From: Diogma glabrata
Lineage: Eukaryota; Arthropoda; Insecta; Diptera; Cylindrotomidae
Assembly (NCBI GenBank): GCA_963693315.1
Contig: OY856188.1
Span: 95,909,745 to 95,973,744, forward strand
Direction of reading: 5' to 3'
DNA: 64,000 bases
Shown piece after piece: positions 12,007 to 25,790 of the stretch. The stretch's first letter is position 1. Each line of letters starts with the position of its first letter. The notes under the pieces are model-generated. The model was not told where the DNA came from and did not search any database. It saw only the letters and a program-made list of their open reading frames with translations. Made by a program: the position numbers and the translations under genes.

Positions 12007-12829
12007 GTGTTTCACAGTGGCGTCATTTCACCAAAATCTTAGGGGGGACGAGAATTTAAATGACGTAAAAAGATTTTTTTCGTAAAACATAACATGCACA
12101 TTTTTATACACACCTATATTTAAAAGCATTTAAATGCATGGACTTAGAAATGAAACTAAAATGCTTTTGAGCTACCTTGGTTACTCTGCTAGATCTCTGT
12201 CTTCTAGTGTTGTTTCATCGAAGCGAATGCCGCAAAGTTCTGCAAAATCCCTTCACTTGTTAAAAATAATTTTAAATTCAGTATCATCTCTGCATTGTTT
12301 AAGCATCAAGACAGTAGTTTTAATTAAAGCGCTTGTGCTAGAAATTATTATATCTTTGCTTTGTTACTGTTCAGAGAGTGAATTTGTAAACGACAGCAGA
12401 TCGTGCAGCATAAAAAAAAGGATGGTTTTTCTATACGATTTTTTAGATCCGGGCATAACGGGATTTAAAATTTATGAGTCACGTAGTCCCAGGATCCATA
12501 AAACACTACGGAATTGCAATCCCTGCGTGACTCCTCTCATGTCGAATCGTTTTTTTGTTTGTTTGTTTGTTTGTTTTCCTTTATTTGTCTCAGACAGAAA
12601 GAGTTATGTCTACCCTAAATTGATCAGAGTCAAATCGTTAAAATGTGGGACGAAATGCAAACATTCTTCCAAATACTAACTAATTAGAATTTCTATTGCG
12701 AGAAAGTGAGACGGTGAAAACGTGCTAACTAGATTGTGCATAAATTTACTATTTAATGCTCTCCTTTACTATTTACTACCTTTTGTTTACTTTTTAATTC
12801 TTCAAAAAATTATTTTATTTTAATTGGAA

Positions 12830-13215
12830 ATTTTTCAACCGTTAGGAAATGTGCTTGCAGTGGTTCGTACATTTTGAAAATTCTTTCTAGTGCTGGCATT
12901 ACCGCCAGCCAGTGAGTTTCACTTTATCCAATAAGTTGGTTATGTTCGACATTACTTTTGCCACAGAACTCCTTCAACGTATCCAGTAAAGACAGTAAAA
13001 TATCCAAATTTTTTTAACCCTGCCATTTAAATCAACAGCACTTCTTATTGCATCATTTAGAATATGGGCTGCGAATCCAATACCCAATACATTCTGGCTC
13101 AAATTCGAGCTTAGCTTGCTTTTAAATTTTCACTTCTTAACGTGACACCACTATAATTGGTATTCTAGTTATCAGCGCAAATTGCAACTAACTTTTTGTC
13201 AATGTTAAATAACAA
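12830..13215 (-). pseudogene. hAT transposase fragment
   Basis: Minus-strand readings in several frames match hAT transposases of the ZMYM/zinc-finger BED type in order: 'KKLVAICADN' with 'NYSGV' (about 13200-13145), 'ENLKASLSSNLSQNVLGIG' followed by 'AAHILNDAIRSAVD' (about 13130-13030), then 'WLAVMPALERIFKMYEPLQ' (about 12912-12855). These correspond to the region after the first catalytic Asp and the conserved 'RW' block. Frameshifts and stops separate the blocks, and the N-terminal zinc finger and C-terminal dimerisation domain were not found. It would have cut and joined hAT ends. Confidence 0.8.
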
Positions 13216-15485
13216 CAAGAAAACAAAATAACAACAAAACTTGTTCAAGCTACTGGTGCTGACGGCTTATAGCAACGCTTTTTTATGTTTATCTGTATCT
13301 ATATGTCTTTTAATATCATAATGTCCACTGTTAATTTGCAAATTCACTCCGACTGGTAATACAATAAACCTTTACGTCGTTATATTTTGATTTTTTTTAT
13401 AAAAGGATAGTCCAATTCAATATCGTATGAGAATTTACGTAAACGTTTTCTATCCGTCTTGATTTGCGGGAGGACTTTTTAAACATAATTTTAAAAATTA
13501 GTATAAATTTACCTTCTATAGTAGCTTAAAACTTTTGTTACACAAGTAGAGACTGCAAAACAATTGAAACAATTTATTTTAATTTTACTAAATAACTAAT
13601 ATCTTTTCTGTATTTTGTAATTATAAGAGGTATACATTATACCTCGCTTTCTATCTTTTGCAAATATATACCATTTATCAAGTTTTTATGCTCTCTACTT
13701 GGTTTGCTCTTTATTAAGAAAAAAAATTATAAATTAGAAAATAATAATTTTACTTTTGAGCTACCTAGTTAAAGTGTGTTTTAAACAGAGTTTGAAACGC
13801 TACTTATATCACTCCTTTACTTTGTTCTTTCAGAGTGCGTAGCTTAAAAAAAAATATAACACTCCCACATACAGGAGTGAAAATAATAAAATATCATTCT
13901 TGCTACTAAATTGAACTAAATATTTTCTTTCAAATACTCAAAACTTTTATTTTTGCTTCAAATTTGATGCTTTCCAACGTAAAATGCTTCGAATGATTCG
14001 TTCAATTATTCATGTATTGTTAGAAAAATGAATATAAAGGATGACGTAGAGGGACTATTTTTGTTCTTTTGCAAATCGAATAAAAGAACTGGAAAATGTA
14101 ATCTGCTCCAAATTAGTAAAATCGAAAAAACAAAAATTTTACTCTTACGAGTAAGAACGATATTCAAATTATGAACATTTTAATTTTTGAATATTATTTC
14201 AAAGGATTGAAATGAGTGCTCGAATAAAGTAAAAATCTGGTTTGAAAATTTAAATGTTTATGAATTTATACGGAAAACTGCGTCTTAAACTTTCAATCTC
14301 TCGTATATACACCGGGGAGATGTTTCTATAAACAAAGAAACCTTTGCGTTGAGCTAGATCTGTTAGACATCAAAAGATATTCGCAAAACAAAATGTAAAT
14401 TATTGAAGTGAAAAAAACTGAGTTTAGTATTTCTAAGAAAATTATAGTTAAAACACTATTTTAGTAAAAAAAAATATTGCACTAGTTTGTTCTCTCAATA
14501 TAGTTAAATCAACATATAATAACATTATACAAACGGCAAGAAAAAACTGTGAAGCCATTGCTTTGACTAAGATATTGCGCAAACTGTACGTAGGTAGATA
14601 TAAGGTTTTTTGATTATTTCGATAATGCGGGCAAATGTGGTGGAAATATTTGTTTCGTGGTACGCTTCGTGGGACAAATTTCTCCGTTGGACAACGCAAT
14701 GAAAGGGGGACATTTCCACGCAGCGTGGGACGTCTGGTCAGTTTACTACCCATAAACGTGCATAAATTTTTCATTTGATTCAAAATTGTACAATTATTGC
14801 GAGCTTCTTTTAAATCTATAAGAAAAACCTACCACAAAAATATAATAGTTTCTCCCTTCCTGTGACTGCATAAAAAAATGAACAAAGATTGACGTTTAGG
14901 ATACGTTTTGGATTTTATTATAACCAACCAAACATATAATTTTTGCTATTTTATGAATTAAAACTTATAGTCCATATAGCGAAAAGAATTTGTCACCAAG
15001 TTTACATAACATACTTTGAAAATATTTACATAACTTAAATAGTTGTTCGTGTCTTTAGAAAATATTGCTTGTTCATTATAAAACATTCACTATTATAAAA
15101 TCACTGGAAATAACACAAAAAACTTAAATTACTCCCGTAATTATTTTCATTCATTTTATAAAAATTAGCACAACTATCAAGAAAACCTTTGATATGTTAT
15201 AGGATTTTACTTTTAGAATTGTTTTTAATTTATTGTTTTTAAAAAAGTCTTGTAAAGTTTTTACAATATGATATAGATAAAAAACAAAGGCAAACAGTCA
15301 GGGTTCTCCAAATAAGTGGGATATAATTAGGTTGTGTTCTCCTGCATGTACTTATTTTTAAGTTTATATAAATTACTAATGACCAATAACAATTGAAATT
15401 TGAATGTTAAATACTGCACTATGAACTCTCAAGGAACCCTATACCAATGAAATATTTTGTTTCCTCTGGTTCAGACACGAATATC

Positions 15486-15608
15486 TTATAAACAAAACAC
15501 AATCGTTCTTCTAAAAGCGGTGATGCCGCGCACCTTATAGTGCGATAAGATTTTGTCAAAATACGCACCCACGGCGTTTTTGGAAGAACGATCGTGTTTT
15601 GTTTATAA
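15486..15608. repeat. Inverted repeat (34-35-bp arms)
   Basis: The arms 15486-15519 (TTATAAACAAAACACAATCG...) and 15574-15608 (...CGTGTTTTGTTTATAA) are complementary with few mismatches around a 54-bp loop. It looks like a small foldback inside the hAT element. Confidence 0.8.
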
Positions 15609-15932
15609 AACTGATTTCATCAGAAGATTAGAAGCAATACGACCGCCTTTTGTATCGGCGGCGCTCTAGTCCTTAATACAAAGAACGATAACGGTTTGAA
15701 TATTGCGGTGAACTGTACTTTAGTCGGGCCAAAATAATATGTAACGTAATAATTATATTTTCAGATGTATTTCAATTAATAGTATGCGATAAAATTGGTA
15801 TATTACTTAAGTAAATCTTCTAAAAATTAGACGAATTTACAAAATAACAGAGCATTTAAATTTTTATAGTGTATAATTCTACCACGATTGGATGGTTTTA
15901 TTGAATCGATGTATTGATAGTATCAGATCCCT

Positions 15933-15946
15933 GGGGGGGGGGGGGG
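15933..15946. repeat. G14 homopolymer
   Basis: Fourteen consecutive G residues are followed by CAATGCCTCCCCCAG, so the strand can fold on itself. It is 37 bp inside the right end of the hAT element. Assembly length here is likely uncertain. Confidence 0.9.
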
Positions 15947-15991
15947 CAATGCCTCCCCCAGCCTTACCCAATTGACGCCTCTGGTATTTCA

Positions 15992-17394
15992 CCAACTATA
16001 AATAGATGAATCGGGCTAGATGTTCCTTCTTATTTGTTGAGTTGGCATTTTGAAGTTCACGAGGTGACATTTTGGTTAGAAAATATTGAGAGAGCTCGAT
16101 CATATCATCAACTCAATAATGTGGATATAATATGTATAATTTTTGTGTTTTACTGTTCTAAATATTACTGAGTTTAGTGTTATCCTATGTTTGTTCTTAC
16201 ATATAAAACTAGATTATTAAATTATTAGCTAAAAGTTGTAACACGCTTTGTTCGTCCAGAAATTTCCGTGTTTGAACAATATGGATCGAAGATTACATTC
16301 GAGGACTTGAGTTAAGTAAGCAATTTTTTTTTATTGCTAGTTTGGTGATATTTTTTTGTGTGAAAATATTCAATTCCTAGTAGACTTAAATATAGCGATA
16401 TAAATTAACAAAATCTTAGAAAAAGTAAACGAATTAAATCTTAGTAAACTTAAATATTAAAAATAACCAAAATCGTTGAAAATGTAAACGAGTAAAATTC
16501 TAGTAAACGGTAGTAATATAGTAATATAAATTAACGTAATAACAAGTGGTAATATAAATTAACAAACTCGTAGAAAAAAAAGAAAAGAAAAGAAAAATTA
16601 AAACTGATTTGTGTTCGGTAGAATCAATAGTATAATTTTAAATTTATGTTGAGTGAACAAATGGCCGTATAACAAGTTTTTTTTTCTGATGTTTGTGGAA
16701 AAAGCTAATTTTCTACTTTCTTAACTATCGTAAACAGGAAAAAAATTTAATAATAAACATAATTTACGAGAACAAACAATTTTTTTTTGGTTAATAAATT
16801 TTTTTTTGGATTTGACCACGGTTTGTTGTGGCTGATCGATGTTATTGCTGGGGATCAATTGCGAATTATAACCCGTATTAACAAACATCTGTACTTTTAT
16901 TAGACAGCTACTATTTGGGACTTCACGAACTGCAATATTCTTACATAAATTTTTTTGTTGATTGATGTCGAAAACGTGTCGGTTCGCAACGGTTGTTTTG
17001 AGTTGTAATGTATATGCAGCCCAAGTAATCATCATCATTTTTCTTTGCTCTGAGACTGTCAAAATTAGTTTGGATAATTAATACTGGATATTTGAATTGT
17101 GCGATTGTTATGCTGGAGTTCTCAAAATCCTATTAAACCAATGGACTTACAAGAACCATCTGTATTGGTTTTCTATCACTATTTGGTTTGATACATCTCA
17201 CCATCCAACGATCATCTTTACAACGGTCAACGATTCAACAACCATCTGGACTTTTATTAGGCAGCTATTATTTGTGGCTTCAACAACTGCATTATTATAA
17301 CGAAGAAATGGAACTAAGCAAAATGTTCAGCTAAGGGGATAACACGGAAAATGGGATCCGGAACGTCAATCATGAGGTGAATTTACATATATGT
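15992..17394. other. No gene seen; diverged direct repeat
   Basis: Open frames at 16721-17062 (minus) and 17097-17300 (plus) have no recognisable domain. A block around 'ACATCTGTACTTTTATTAGA' (about 16878-16938) recurs at about 17234-17297 in the same orientation with roughly one change in six, so the two frames are partly repeat-derived. Confidence 0.5.
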
Positions 17395-17485
17395 TTTCTT
17401 TTGTTTTGCATATGTGTCTTAAATAAATCATAATAACATATTTATGCTTTCTTTTGTTTTGCATATGTGCCTTAAATAAATAATA
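17395..17485 (+). repeat. Direct repeat, period 53
   Basis: TTTCTTTTGTTTTGCATATG with the following CTTAAATAAAT occurs at 17395 and again at 17448 with about two changes. Confidence 0.75.
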
Positions 17486-19086
17486 ATAATGGGGTGACGT
17501 GACGGTCGCGGCTTCTTCAGCAATAGGGCCGCCAGAGTCTATTTTCTCACTTTTCGATTTTTCTTTCTAATCCGTATTACGAATTACGCGCACACCGTTT
17601 ATTTATGCTGGGGTGGCAGGTTAATTCTCTCTGACCCACAAGCTGAAGCTAGCTAAGGGAGCAAAACCTCACTAGGTGCGCGGCCTGCTAAACTATTCCA
17701 TTGGGATTGCCAATGGACCCAGTTCTCTATTACACGATTATTTACGAACTACCTATTGATTTAATTACGATCGATGAAAACATTTTTTCTAGTAATTTTT
17801 TTCTAATTTGAAATTATTTAAACATTCAATTGTTCTAAGTTTTTAATTTTCTTTAAAATTACACTAAAATACAATTTTTCTAAACGATTTAATTAAACTA
17901 TTAAAATTCCACTTCATTTTCCTAATTTTTCTACTACTACAAATTTTAAATATCTAACACTACAACAAAAATTTGCTAAACTTTTTAAATAAATCAAAAA
18001 TATTTTGAATATCCTAACTTATAAGAAAAATGTTATCCTTTTTTTTTTTTCTAATTCACAGGTTTTTAGTTTATTCACGAACTGGCTAAAAATGTACACT
18101 CGTACCAGTATATATGGGGAAATTAACGTGAACGAGAACAAACAAAAATTTTTTTGTCTTCAAATTTTAGGGATTGGTAGTACTCCTTCATAAAACATTT
18201 TTGGCATTATTTTGATTTTTTGGTAAACTTCCTTGCCGTCAGTGACAACTTGAATATTTTTCTAGAACAACAAACGTTTTCATTTCGTAGGCAATTTAAT
18301 GCGTAGAAACAATTTTTAAAAAAAATTAAGTTCGTTAGCATTTTCAAATCTAAATTAAAATTCAAAATGGCGGTTCCAATATGGTGGCCAATATTTTTTA
18401 AATGGACGAGTTTTGCAAATCGAAAAATATATTTGTAATCTACGTAAAATTTTAAGTTTAAATTGTAATGTGTATAAATTTCCTGTATGGAGTATTTCCA
18501 AGAAAAAAGTATAAAGTTTAAGCACTACGTGAAAACTCTGTTTTTTTTTATCAGCGCTCTCTAGCGCTCACAACGATACTCCTTCTATCACGCGATAAAA
18601 ATTACTTGAAAGTGCATATTTGAAACTAAATTTTAAACAAAAATTTAAAAAACGTGTCATACATTTCGCAAGTTACTTCGGTCTAAAAGACCTAAGTATA
18701 ACATTCATGAGCCAAAAGTGAGATTCTTACCTCCACTTTTTTGGCATTTCTCGATGTTTTAGGACCTACTGATTCTAAAAAAGAAAAAAAATGTATGTCT
18801 GTCTGCCAGCCGTCATTACCTACGCTGCAGGGAAAACCACTGGAGAAATTTCAAAAAAAATTTTTCTAGAAATAGGTCTACTCAAGGAACAGGTTCAAAA
18901 GGACGCTGAATTCAATAGCTGTACCAGAAGTGTGTCAAAAGAATCATTATGTGTGTCAAAAATAGCAAATTTTCATATTTTTTGGCTTAAAAACCGTTCA
19001 TTTTAAGTGATTATGAGTAGGAATATTAAATTTGGAGAAACCTTGATGGTAGGAATTGGTATGTGACACTAAAAACTAGATTATTC
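17486..19086. other. No gene seen
   Basis: A locally GC-richer patch at 17490-17720 (with AGGGCCGCCAGAG and GGTGCGCGGCC) stands out but encodes nothing I recognise. The rest is AT-rich. The open frame at 18791-19006 begins in ATGTATGTCTGTCTGCC-like repeat sequence. Confidence 0.45.
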
Positions 19087-19590
19087 CATTATAAGTTTGT
19101 CAAAAAATGTTGTCCAGTGTGTTAAAAGAAACATTTTTATTTATTTTTTTGCCCAATTTTTTGGAAAAAAATAAAATTGATTATTTGTTTGAAATGAAAT
19201 TTTATTATTATTATTAAGAATTATGGCATTATAAGTTTGTCAAAAAAATGTTGTCAAGTGTGTCAAAAGAACAATTTTTATATATATTTTTAACCAATTT
19301 TGGAAAAAAAATTATAAAATTAATTATTTGTTTGAAATGAAATTTTATTATTATTATTGAGAATTATGGCATTATAAGTAAGTCAAAAAAAATGTTGTCA
19401 AGTGTGTCAAAAGAACAATTTTTATATATATTTTTAGCCAATTTTTGGAAAAAAAATTATAAAATTAATTATTTGTTTGAAATGAAATTTTATTATTATT
19501 ATTGAGAATTGTGGCATTATAAGTTTGTCAAAATAATAATGTCAAGTGTGTCAAAAAATGATTTCATTTATTTTTTTTAGCCAATTTTTT
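19087..19590 (+). repeat. Tandem repeat, 140-145-bp unit, about 3.5 copies
   Basis: Units begin CATTATAAGT..GTCAAAA at 19087, 19227, 19370 and 19515. Each carries a GTGTGTCAAAAGAA-like block and a TTTGAAATGAAATTTTATTA block. Spacing grows from 140 to 145 bp through small indels. Confidence 0.85.
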
Positions 19591-19619
19591 GGAAAGAAAA
19601 ATGTAGCTGTTTTTATGAC

Positions 19620-20460
19620 GTATATGTAATTGAAAATGAAATTGGACGTGGACATTTTTGAATTTGTTATAGTTTTTGAAATATTTTTGGAATTTTGAAA
19701 AAATTTTGTATATTTGATTTTGTAATAATTTTTGTATTATTTTTAGAATTCTGGAAAAAGTTTTAATTTTTGATTTTGTAAGATTTTTTGGAATATTTTT
19801 AGAATTTTGAAAAATTTTAAATTATTGGTTTTATTATAATTTTTGGAATTTTAAAAAAAAAGTCAATTTTTGATTTTGTAATAATATTTGCAATATTTTT
19901 AGAATTTTGGAAAAAGTTTGAATTTTTAAGAATTTTTGGAATATTATTGGAATTTAGAAAAAGTTTAAATATTTGATTTTATTCTAATTTTTGGAATATT
20001 TTTTGGAATTTTGAAAACAGTTTCAATTTTCGATTTTGTTATAATTTTTGCAATATCTTTAGAATTTTTGAAAAAAATAGAGTTTTTGAATTTTATATGT
20101 ATTTTTAGAATTCTGAAAAAAGTTTCATTTTTTGATTTTGTAAGAATTTTTGGAATTTTTTTAGAATTTTGAAAAATTTTTAATTTTTGATTTTACTATA
20201 AGTTGTGGAATTTGGAAAAAAGTTTCAATTTTTGATTTTGTAATGATTTTTGCAAAATTTTTTAGAATTTTAGAAGAGTTTGAATTTTCAAGAATTTTTG
20301 GAATATTATTGGAATTTAGAAAAAAGTTTATATATTTGATTTTATTCTAATTTTTGGAATATTTTTAGAATTTTGAAAAAAGTTTGATCTTATTTAATTT
20401 TTACAATATTTTTGGAATTTTGAAAGAAATATGAATTTGTGATTTTGTAATATTTTCTCG
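19620..20460 (+). repeat. Degenerate AT-rich minisatellite
   Basis: The block repeats the words GATTTTGTAATAATTTTTGG, AATATTTTTAGAATTTTG and GAAAAAAGTTT in the same order about a dozen times with many point changes. It reads as a decayed array with a unit of roughly 60-70 bp. There are no coding features. Confidence 0.7.
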
Positions 20461-23400
20461 CTAAATGGAGAGGTTTTTGAGCAGTTTGATGAGTGTATCA
20501 TCTTTTCAACATATTATGTTAATTTATGATCTGTTATAATTTTCCGGCAACGTATTGATGTTTCGTGTTAGTTTGATAATAAATTTCTAAACAGAGATAA
20601 AAACAATCTTGTACTTTAACAAAGAGTTATGTTTGATATACATCGTTGACCAAAACTAAAAACCAGGTCATCATAAAAGTTTTTTGCCGAAAACTATATA
20701 AAAATCCTTAACCCAGACCGAAGTCTTGATATTTCGGAGCTTGAGATTTCAGCCCCTCCATATTTTTAACCTTTAAAACCACAAAATGAGGGAAAGAACA
20801 ACTACCAAAGTTTTTTCAATTAGTTTTATCGTATTCTACGAAAAAACTCTAACAAACTGATATTTTTTTAAAAAAAACTGTGAATACGCATTAAGTTGGC
20901 TACAAAATGAAGACGTTTGTCGTTCAATGAAAAAATTCAAATTTGTGACAGTTACTGGAGGCCAAGGGAATTGGCAAAAACGCATCTAAAACAATTCAAA
21001 ATAGTTTTCTGATGGAGTGCTATCAATCCCCAAAGATTAACGGAAAAAAACATTTTGTTTGTTCCCGTTCACGTGGAATGTCCCATATGTAAAAATATTA
21101 GCGAGAGTGGACAGTTAAAGAAAAGAATTACTGAGCTTTCTGTTCTATATTGATAGAATGAACGATGAGAATTATATCAACAGCGTATACTCGGTTAAGT
21201 ATCAATTCACCGCAAAAATCAGAAATCATTTCAGGGATAAATGCTTCGTAACGCCTTATAACATGAATATTTTAACATTTTTAAACGTGTTTCTTTAAAA
21301 GATCAAAAACTAAGATCAACAAGTAATTTCAAATTGATTCATAATATAAATGTGCTCTGTTTTTTAATATCTGCTATTTGCTTGGACTATTGTCTTTGTA
21401 ATCGTTTCACAACTCAAAAGTATTCGTAACAAAAATTATTAACAATTATTGTTTCAAGATAAAATTATTTTACTAAACAAAATTGAAAACATATTTTTCA
21501 CGGTTCAAAACTTTTGAAAATTCTAACAAATTAATCAAATAAAATTACTTCTTCAAAATAACTTACATGACAAAAGAAACTCTAGACCTTTTAAAAATTC
21601 ATCTATGTTTTTTGTTAACAACCATTCAAAAAAAAAGCAGCACAACCAATTTCAACAACTTCATCTTATTACTTTCTACTTGCTCAAGTTTAAAAACAAA
21701 ATCTCTTACATCCAAAAAATATATAAAATTCATGATTTTTTTTTGTTTAAAACAAACAACAAATGTTCTCATAAAAATTATTATTGTTCTTGAAGAAAAC
21801 CCAAAAAAAGAAGAAGAAAAAGGCAACCTGAAATTAAATTCAGTTTCTTGTAAAATTTCCTAGAAAAAAAATCTGAGCTCTAGAAAATATACGAAGAAAT
21901 TTATATGTATATGGAAAATAAATAAGGAAAAAATCTTAAGAATCTTCTTTTTATCATGCAAAAGTGTTTTTCAATGTTGTCAACAACCTGTACAACGGAA
22001 ATTTTTTTTGTTCATTTCTTGTGTGTTAATGCATTGAAAATTTTAAGTAACATAAAAAAAATCAACATTTCCAAGAGATGTGCTCAAGAAGTTTGAAGAT
22101 TTGAAGAAAAAAAGAGATTAAATGTTTTTTTTTATTTATTTATTCAGAAAACGAATAGAAAAAATAATAATGTAATAAAATTTATTCCAAATAAATTTTT
22201 TTTTTCGGTAGAAAGATAAGAGCATGGATAGAAAACTTATTTTCACTTAAAATAAATTTTATTTCACATCAATTCAAAGCTCGATTTTCACAAAACCACT
22301 TCAGAAAATATTTGAAAATACGAATATTTTTATATTTTTTTTTGTCGCAAAAAAAATCTAGTCAAATTATTTCTGACAAGAGAAACATAACTTTTCTTTT
22401 CCCCAAACATAAAACCAATTTATAATAATCTTATTTTTTTTATTTGCTAAGGAAGTTGGTTAAATTAATGTAACTATTAATAATTTTGACGAAATTTAAC
22501 AAAAAAAGAAAAACTCGTCGAAATAGATTGCATATCAACACAAAAGCAAAACGTCTTAATTCAATTTCTCAATTAAGTTTTTTCTTACGACAAAATTTAA
22601 AATAACAATTGCACCCAAAAAATAACATAAGATAAATGAATTTTCTTTTCTAATTTACTCCACAGCTATATAATTTTTATAGTTAAGATAAGAATTAATT
22701 CATTTTATCTCCTCCTACTTTTCATTTATTTCTAAACCAAACGAAAAAGCAAAAACAACTAATTCTTTTGTTTTCAAAAATTTCTTTCGTTTTTCTTACC
22801 ATGGAAATGAATAAAAATTGAAAAAATATAAGATGAAAACTAAGAAAAAATTTTCTTTAAAATTAATTACTCCTTAAGTAAGCTATGAATAAATTAGTTT
22901 AGGATTAATATTAACAAACAAAAGAAAATATTTTGAATGAAACGAAGACAAACTGAAATTAAATTAAATAATATAAAGTAAAAGTAAAGAAGAGAAATAT
23001 AATATTATTTGAAGCAAAAAAAAAAACGTAAGAAAAGACAAGACAAATAAGGAATAGAGATGGTAAGTAAATAGATCACTGTAATGAATAGAAGGATAAA
23101 TTTAATAATCTGAATGGCTTGTTTTAATTATCTGAAAGTGGCAATAATGTTTCTTTTTTAACGAAAAGTTAAACTTAATACAATATCGTAAGTCTATACC
23201 TTTTGTTGACGGATTGATTTCTTAAATCAAATTGAACAAGAAAAAGATTAAATATTTTCGAAGTTTTCTGAGTATTATTATTATTATCTAAGAGCTATAG
23301 ATTATGCTTTCCATTGATTATGGTTGATTTTCCTAAAAAAAGTCAATAATAACAAAAAGATTAAATTTTGGGTTTAGACCATGAATGACATTTAAATCGT

Positions 23401-25790
23401 TTCTGTTACACTCAACTAAATATGACAGGTCACATAATTTTCCCAGGTAAATAATTTATTGCTGAGGGCTGTGAATAATTTTCTGGAAAAATAATATGAA
23501 CAAAAATTTTCGGGGAAATTTTTTCTATTGATGAAAATATTTTACTAAAATTTTTATATGAACTTGAATGTTATATTATGTTTTATTTTCAATTTGGTTC
23601 GTTCGTAATTGTGTTTCAATTCTAATCTGCTGAGAAATTAACTAAGTAAAAATAATGCCCACATATGTGGTTATGCAAGGTTATAATGGCCTTCTTAAGG
23701 GACGAGCTTTTCAAGAAGCAACAAATGTCCTAGACTTTCAACTCGCAGACATCCACCAGATCCTGAAAGCGCGTGCGCCCACAAACCTGGGTCTGGTCTA
23801 AGTCAGATCAGAACACGAGCAGAGGAGATGGAAAACCGTCGCTTCAAGTGATAAGAATCATAGTGAAATCTCTGCGATTTTAAATTAGCCTCTTTTTGGA
23901 ATAGTAGTTAGCCTCCTTCTGGAAGAGTAGTTTGCACGAAGCAAGTGGTATTCCCAACTCAGCCACACTTTGCCACAAAAGGCAGGAAGTACTGTTACAA
24001 TGCCGTTTTCCAAGCGTTGAAACGTTTGTTGTTTGTGAACGGTGTAGATAATACAAGCACCATCTTTTTCTTTGAAGATGCTATAGTAAGGTTCAGAAAA
24101 GAATGAAACTTGACATTAATAACTTAACTTGACATGAATTACCAAACATGCTTAAAAAAGGTTTTAAGTTATGGTCATTCCTAATAAATCAGGGTTGTTT
24201 TGGAAAATCTGTGAATGTCTATGTTGGTTTAGTATTATTGGTAGTTTTTTATAAGCTAGATTTAATACATAAATCCTGATTCCTACTTGTTCATTTCGTA
24301 TGTATTATATTAGATACATACAGCTAGATAACGATTTGAACGTTAATAGGGGAAAGACGAGGAGGAAGATATTTGGAGAATATACAATTGGTACAAACAT
24401 GCAGTTTGTTACCATATTTCAACACTATGATGCTCGTGAATATGCTCGTACAGAGTCTACGTTTTTTATTTGTTATTAGTAAATCTTCAAATTTATATAA
24501 TAATTTAAAAACCCAAAAAAAATGTATGTGTTTGTTTGTCTTGTAAAATTTGCCTGTATGCCACTCTCTCAGTCCATTTTGAAAGAAATGAAACTTTTGA
24601 ATTCAATTATCAAACCGCAACCCCATACAGCAAAATTGATTGAATTATTGAGCTATTTGTCTAGTGTACAACGTGGGGCTCAATACCCCATCTTCGTCCA
24701 ATAACACTTTTGCAGGAGTAAAATGCTTTAGTAACTTTCCTTAATTTTTCAAGAATATATTGGGTTTTGAGCTTCGTTTACAATTCAGAATGAGCTTTAA
24801 GTAATTGGCAGTGTGTGTGACACTCAGACACACTCCGTTGTGAGCTTAGGGGTCCAAGGCCGGTGGTTTACACTTCCTTAGGAAGAAACCTAATTCCGAT
24901 TCCCGTGGATTTTCCCACAGTTCACCACAATCGATCCATTTGAAGAGGACCCAAAGAGCATTTTTTATTAGAACCTTTAAAGTAGCAGGATATTTGCGGA
25001 AATTTCAAAGAAGGGGCGACAAGACTCCACATTGTGGTGGGACTTTTCCCATGCATTTGTGAGGAGAGGGTTCGTCGAGACAAGCTCTGACAACCAAATA
25101 TCACAGACAGTAATTAAGGCATATTCATTACAGTCTAGAGATTTCTCAATCGGGCGTAGTAGAAAGTATACAATCTTGTATTGATGTTGAGATGCTGACA
25201 CACTCCTAGGTTCGATTGCACCTCTCAAAAAGTATAAGTAAAAGTATAAGTAAATATCTGGGAACAATGGACATCTAATCGTCACCGTCCACTCAATCTT
25301 TTCGAGCAGCCGCTTCAATTTTATGTATGAACTCGTGGGCTTCAGGTGATGACCCATCCCCAGATAAAAGGTGAAGTCAATTTGAGTAAAATTGACTCAA
25401 GTTCCGATAGCGTTTGGTCCTTCATACTGTTGAAAAGGAGGTGGAGCTAACGTTGGATAGTTAAAATGATCAACCACCTTGAATGCTAGTCCCGACTGAT
25501 GGTTGGTTGAAAATAATTAAATGTCCTATTGGTCCCAGGTGTACAGAAGTTGATCTTCTCATTGGTTCCTGATAAGATTCCAGATTTTTTAATGCAAATT
25601 CATCCCTTCTTCTGGCACCTTCCACGGGTCGATGAAGCAAAAGGCTTTTTTTTTTATATGCTGTGGTCAGATACGTGGTGTCAAAACTACGGTTTTAAAC
25701 AACTTTCTTCCTATCTCCTAAACGTTCAGCTCGGTTCACGTAATGTTTGATGCAATTCAATACAGTCATCAAAACATGTTGTTCAATTTT
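20461..25790. other. No gene seen; AT-rich with one mixed-composition patch
   Basis: 21.3-23.6 kb is very AT-rich. The 23690-24100 stretch is less so and might be a decayed coding remnant, but I could not match it to a family in any frame. The minus-strand frame at 24977-25357 (126 codons) also has no motif I trust. Confidence 0.4.

Larger units (their letters stand above)
12015..15983. mobile_element. Degenerate hAT transposon
   Basis: The left end reads CAGTGGCGTCATTT (12015) and the right end is the complement of CAGAGGCGTCAATT (to 15983), which are hAT-type inverted termini. The flanks GTGTTTCA (12007-12014) and GTATTTCA (15984-15991) match at 7 of 8 positions, the 8-bp duplication expected of hAT. 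A hAT transposase remnant lies inside on the minus strand at about 12830-13215. The element is 3969 bp long. It contains an internal inverted repeat (15486-15608) and a G14 run near the right end, both consistent with age and later insertions. Confidence 0.85.

Noticed and set aside
12134..12679. 181-codon plus-strand ORF
   Set aside because: It lies inside the hAT element, antisense to the transposase region, has a microsatellite-coded FVCLFVCF stretch and no domain; a chance frame.
14448..14783. 111-codon minus-strand ORF
   Set aside because: No motif, and it lies within the non-coding part of the degenerate hAT element.
16721..17062. 113-codon minus-strand ORF
   Set aside because: No recognisable domain, and part of its DNA is one unit of a diverged direct repeat seen again at 17.23 kb.
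19087..19590. CRISPR-like array
   Set aside because: Repeats are directly contiguous, long and diverged with no unique spacers; an ordinary eukaryotic tandem repeat.
24977..25357. 126-codon minus-strand ORF
   Set aside because: No motif or plausible homology by eye; overlaps another frame of similar quality.
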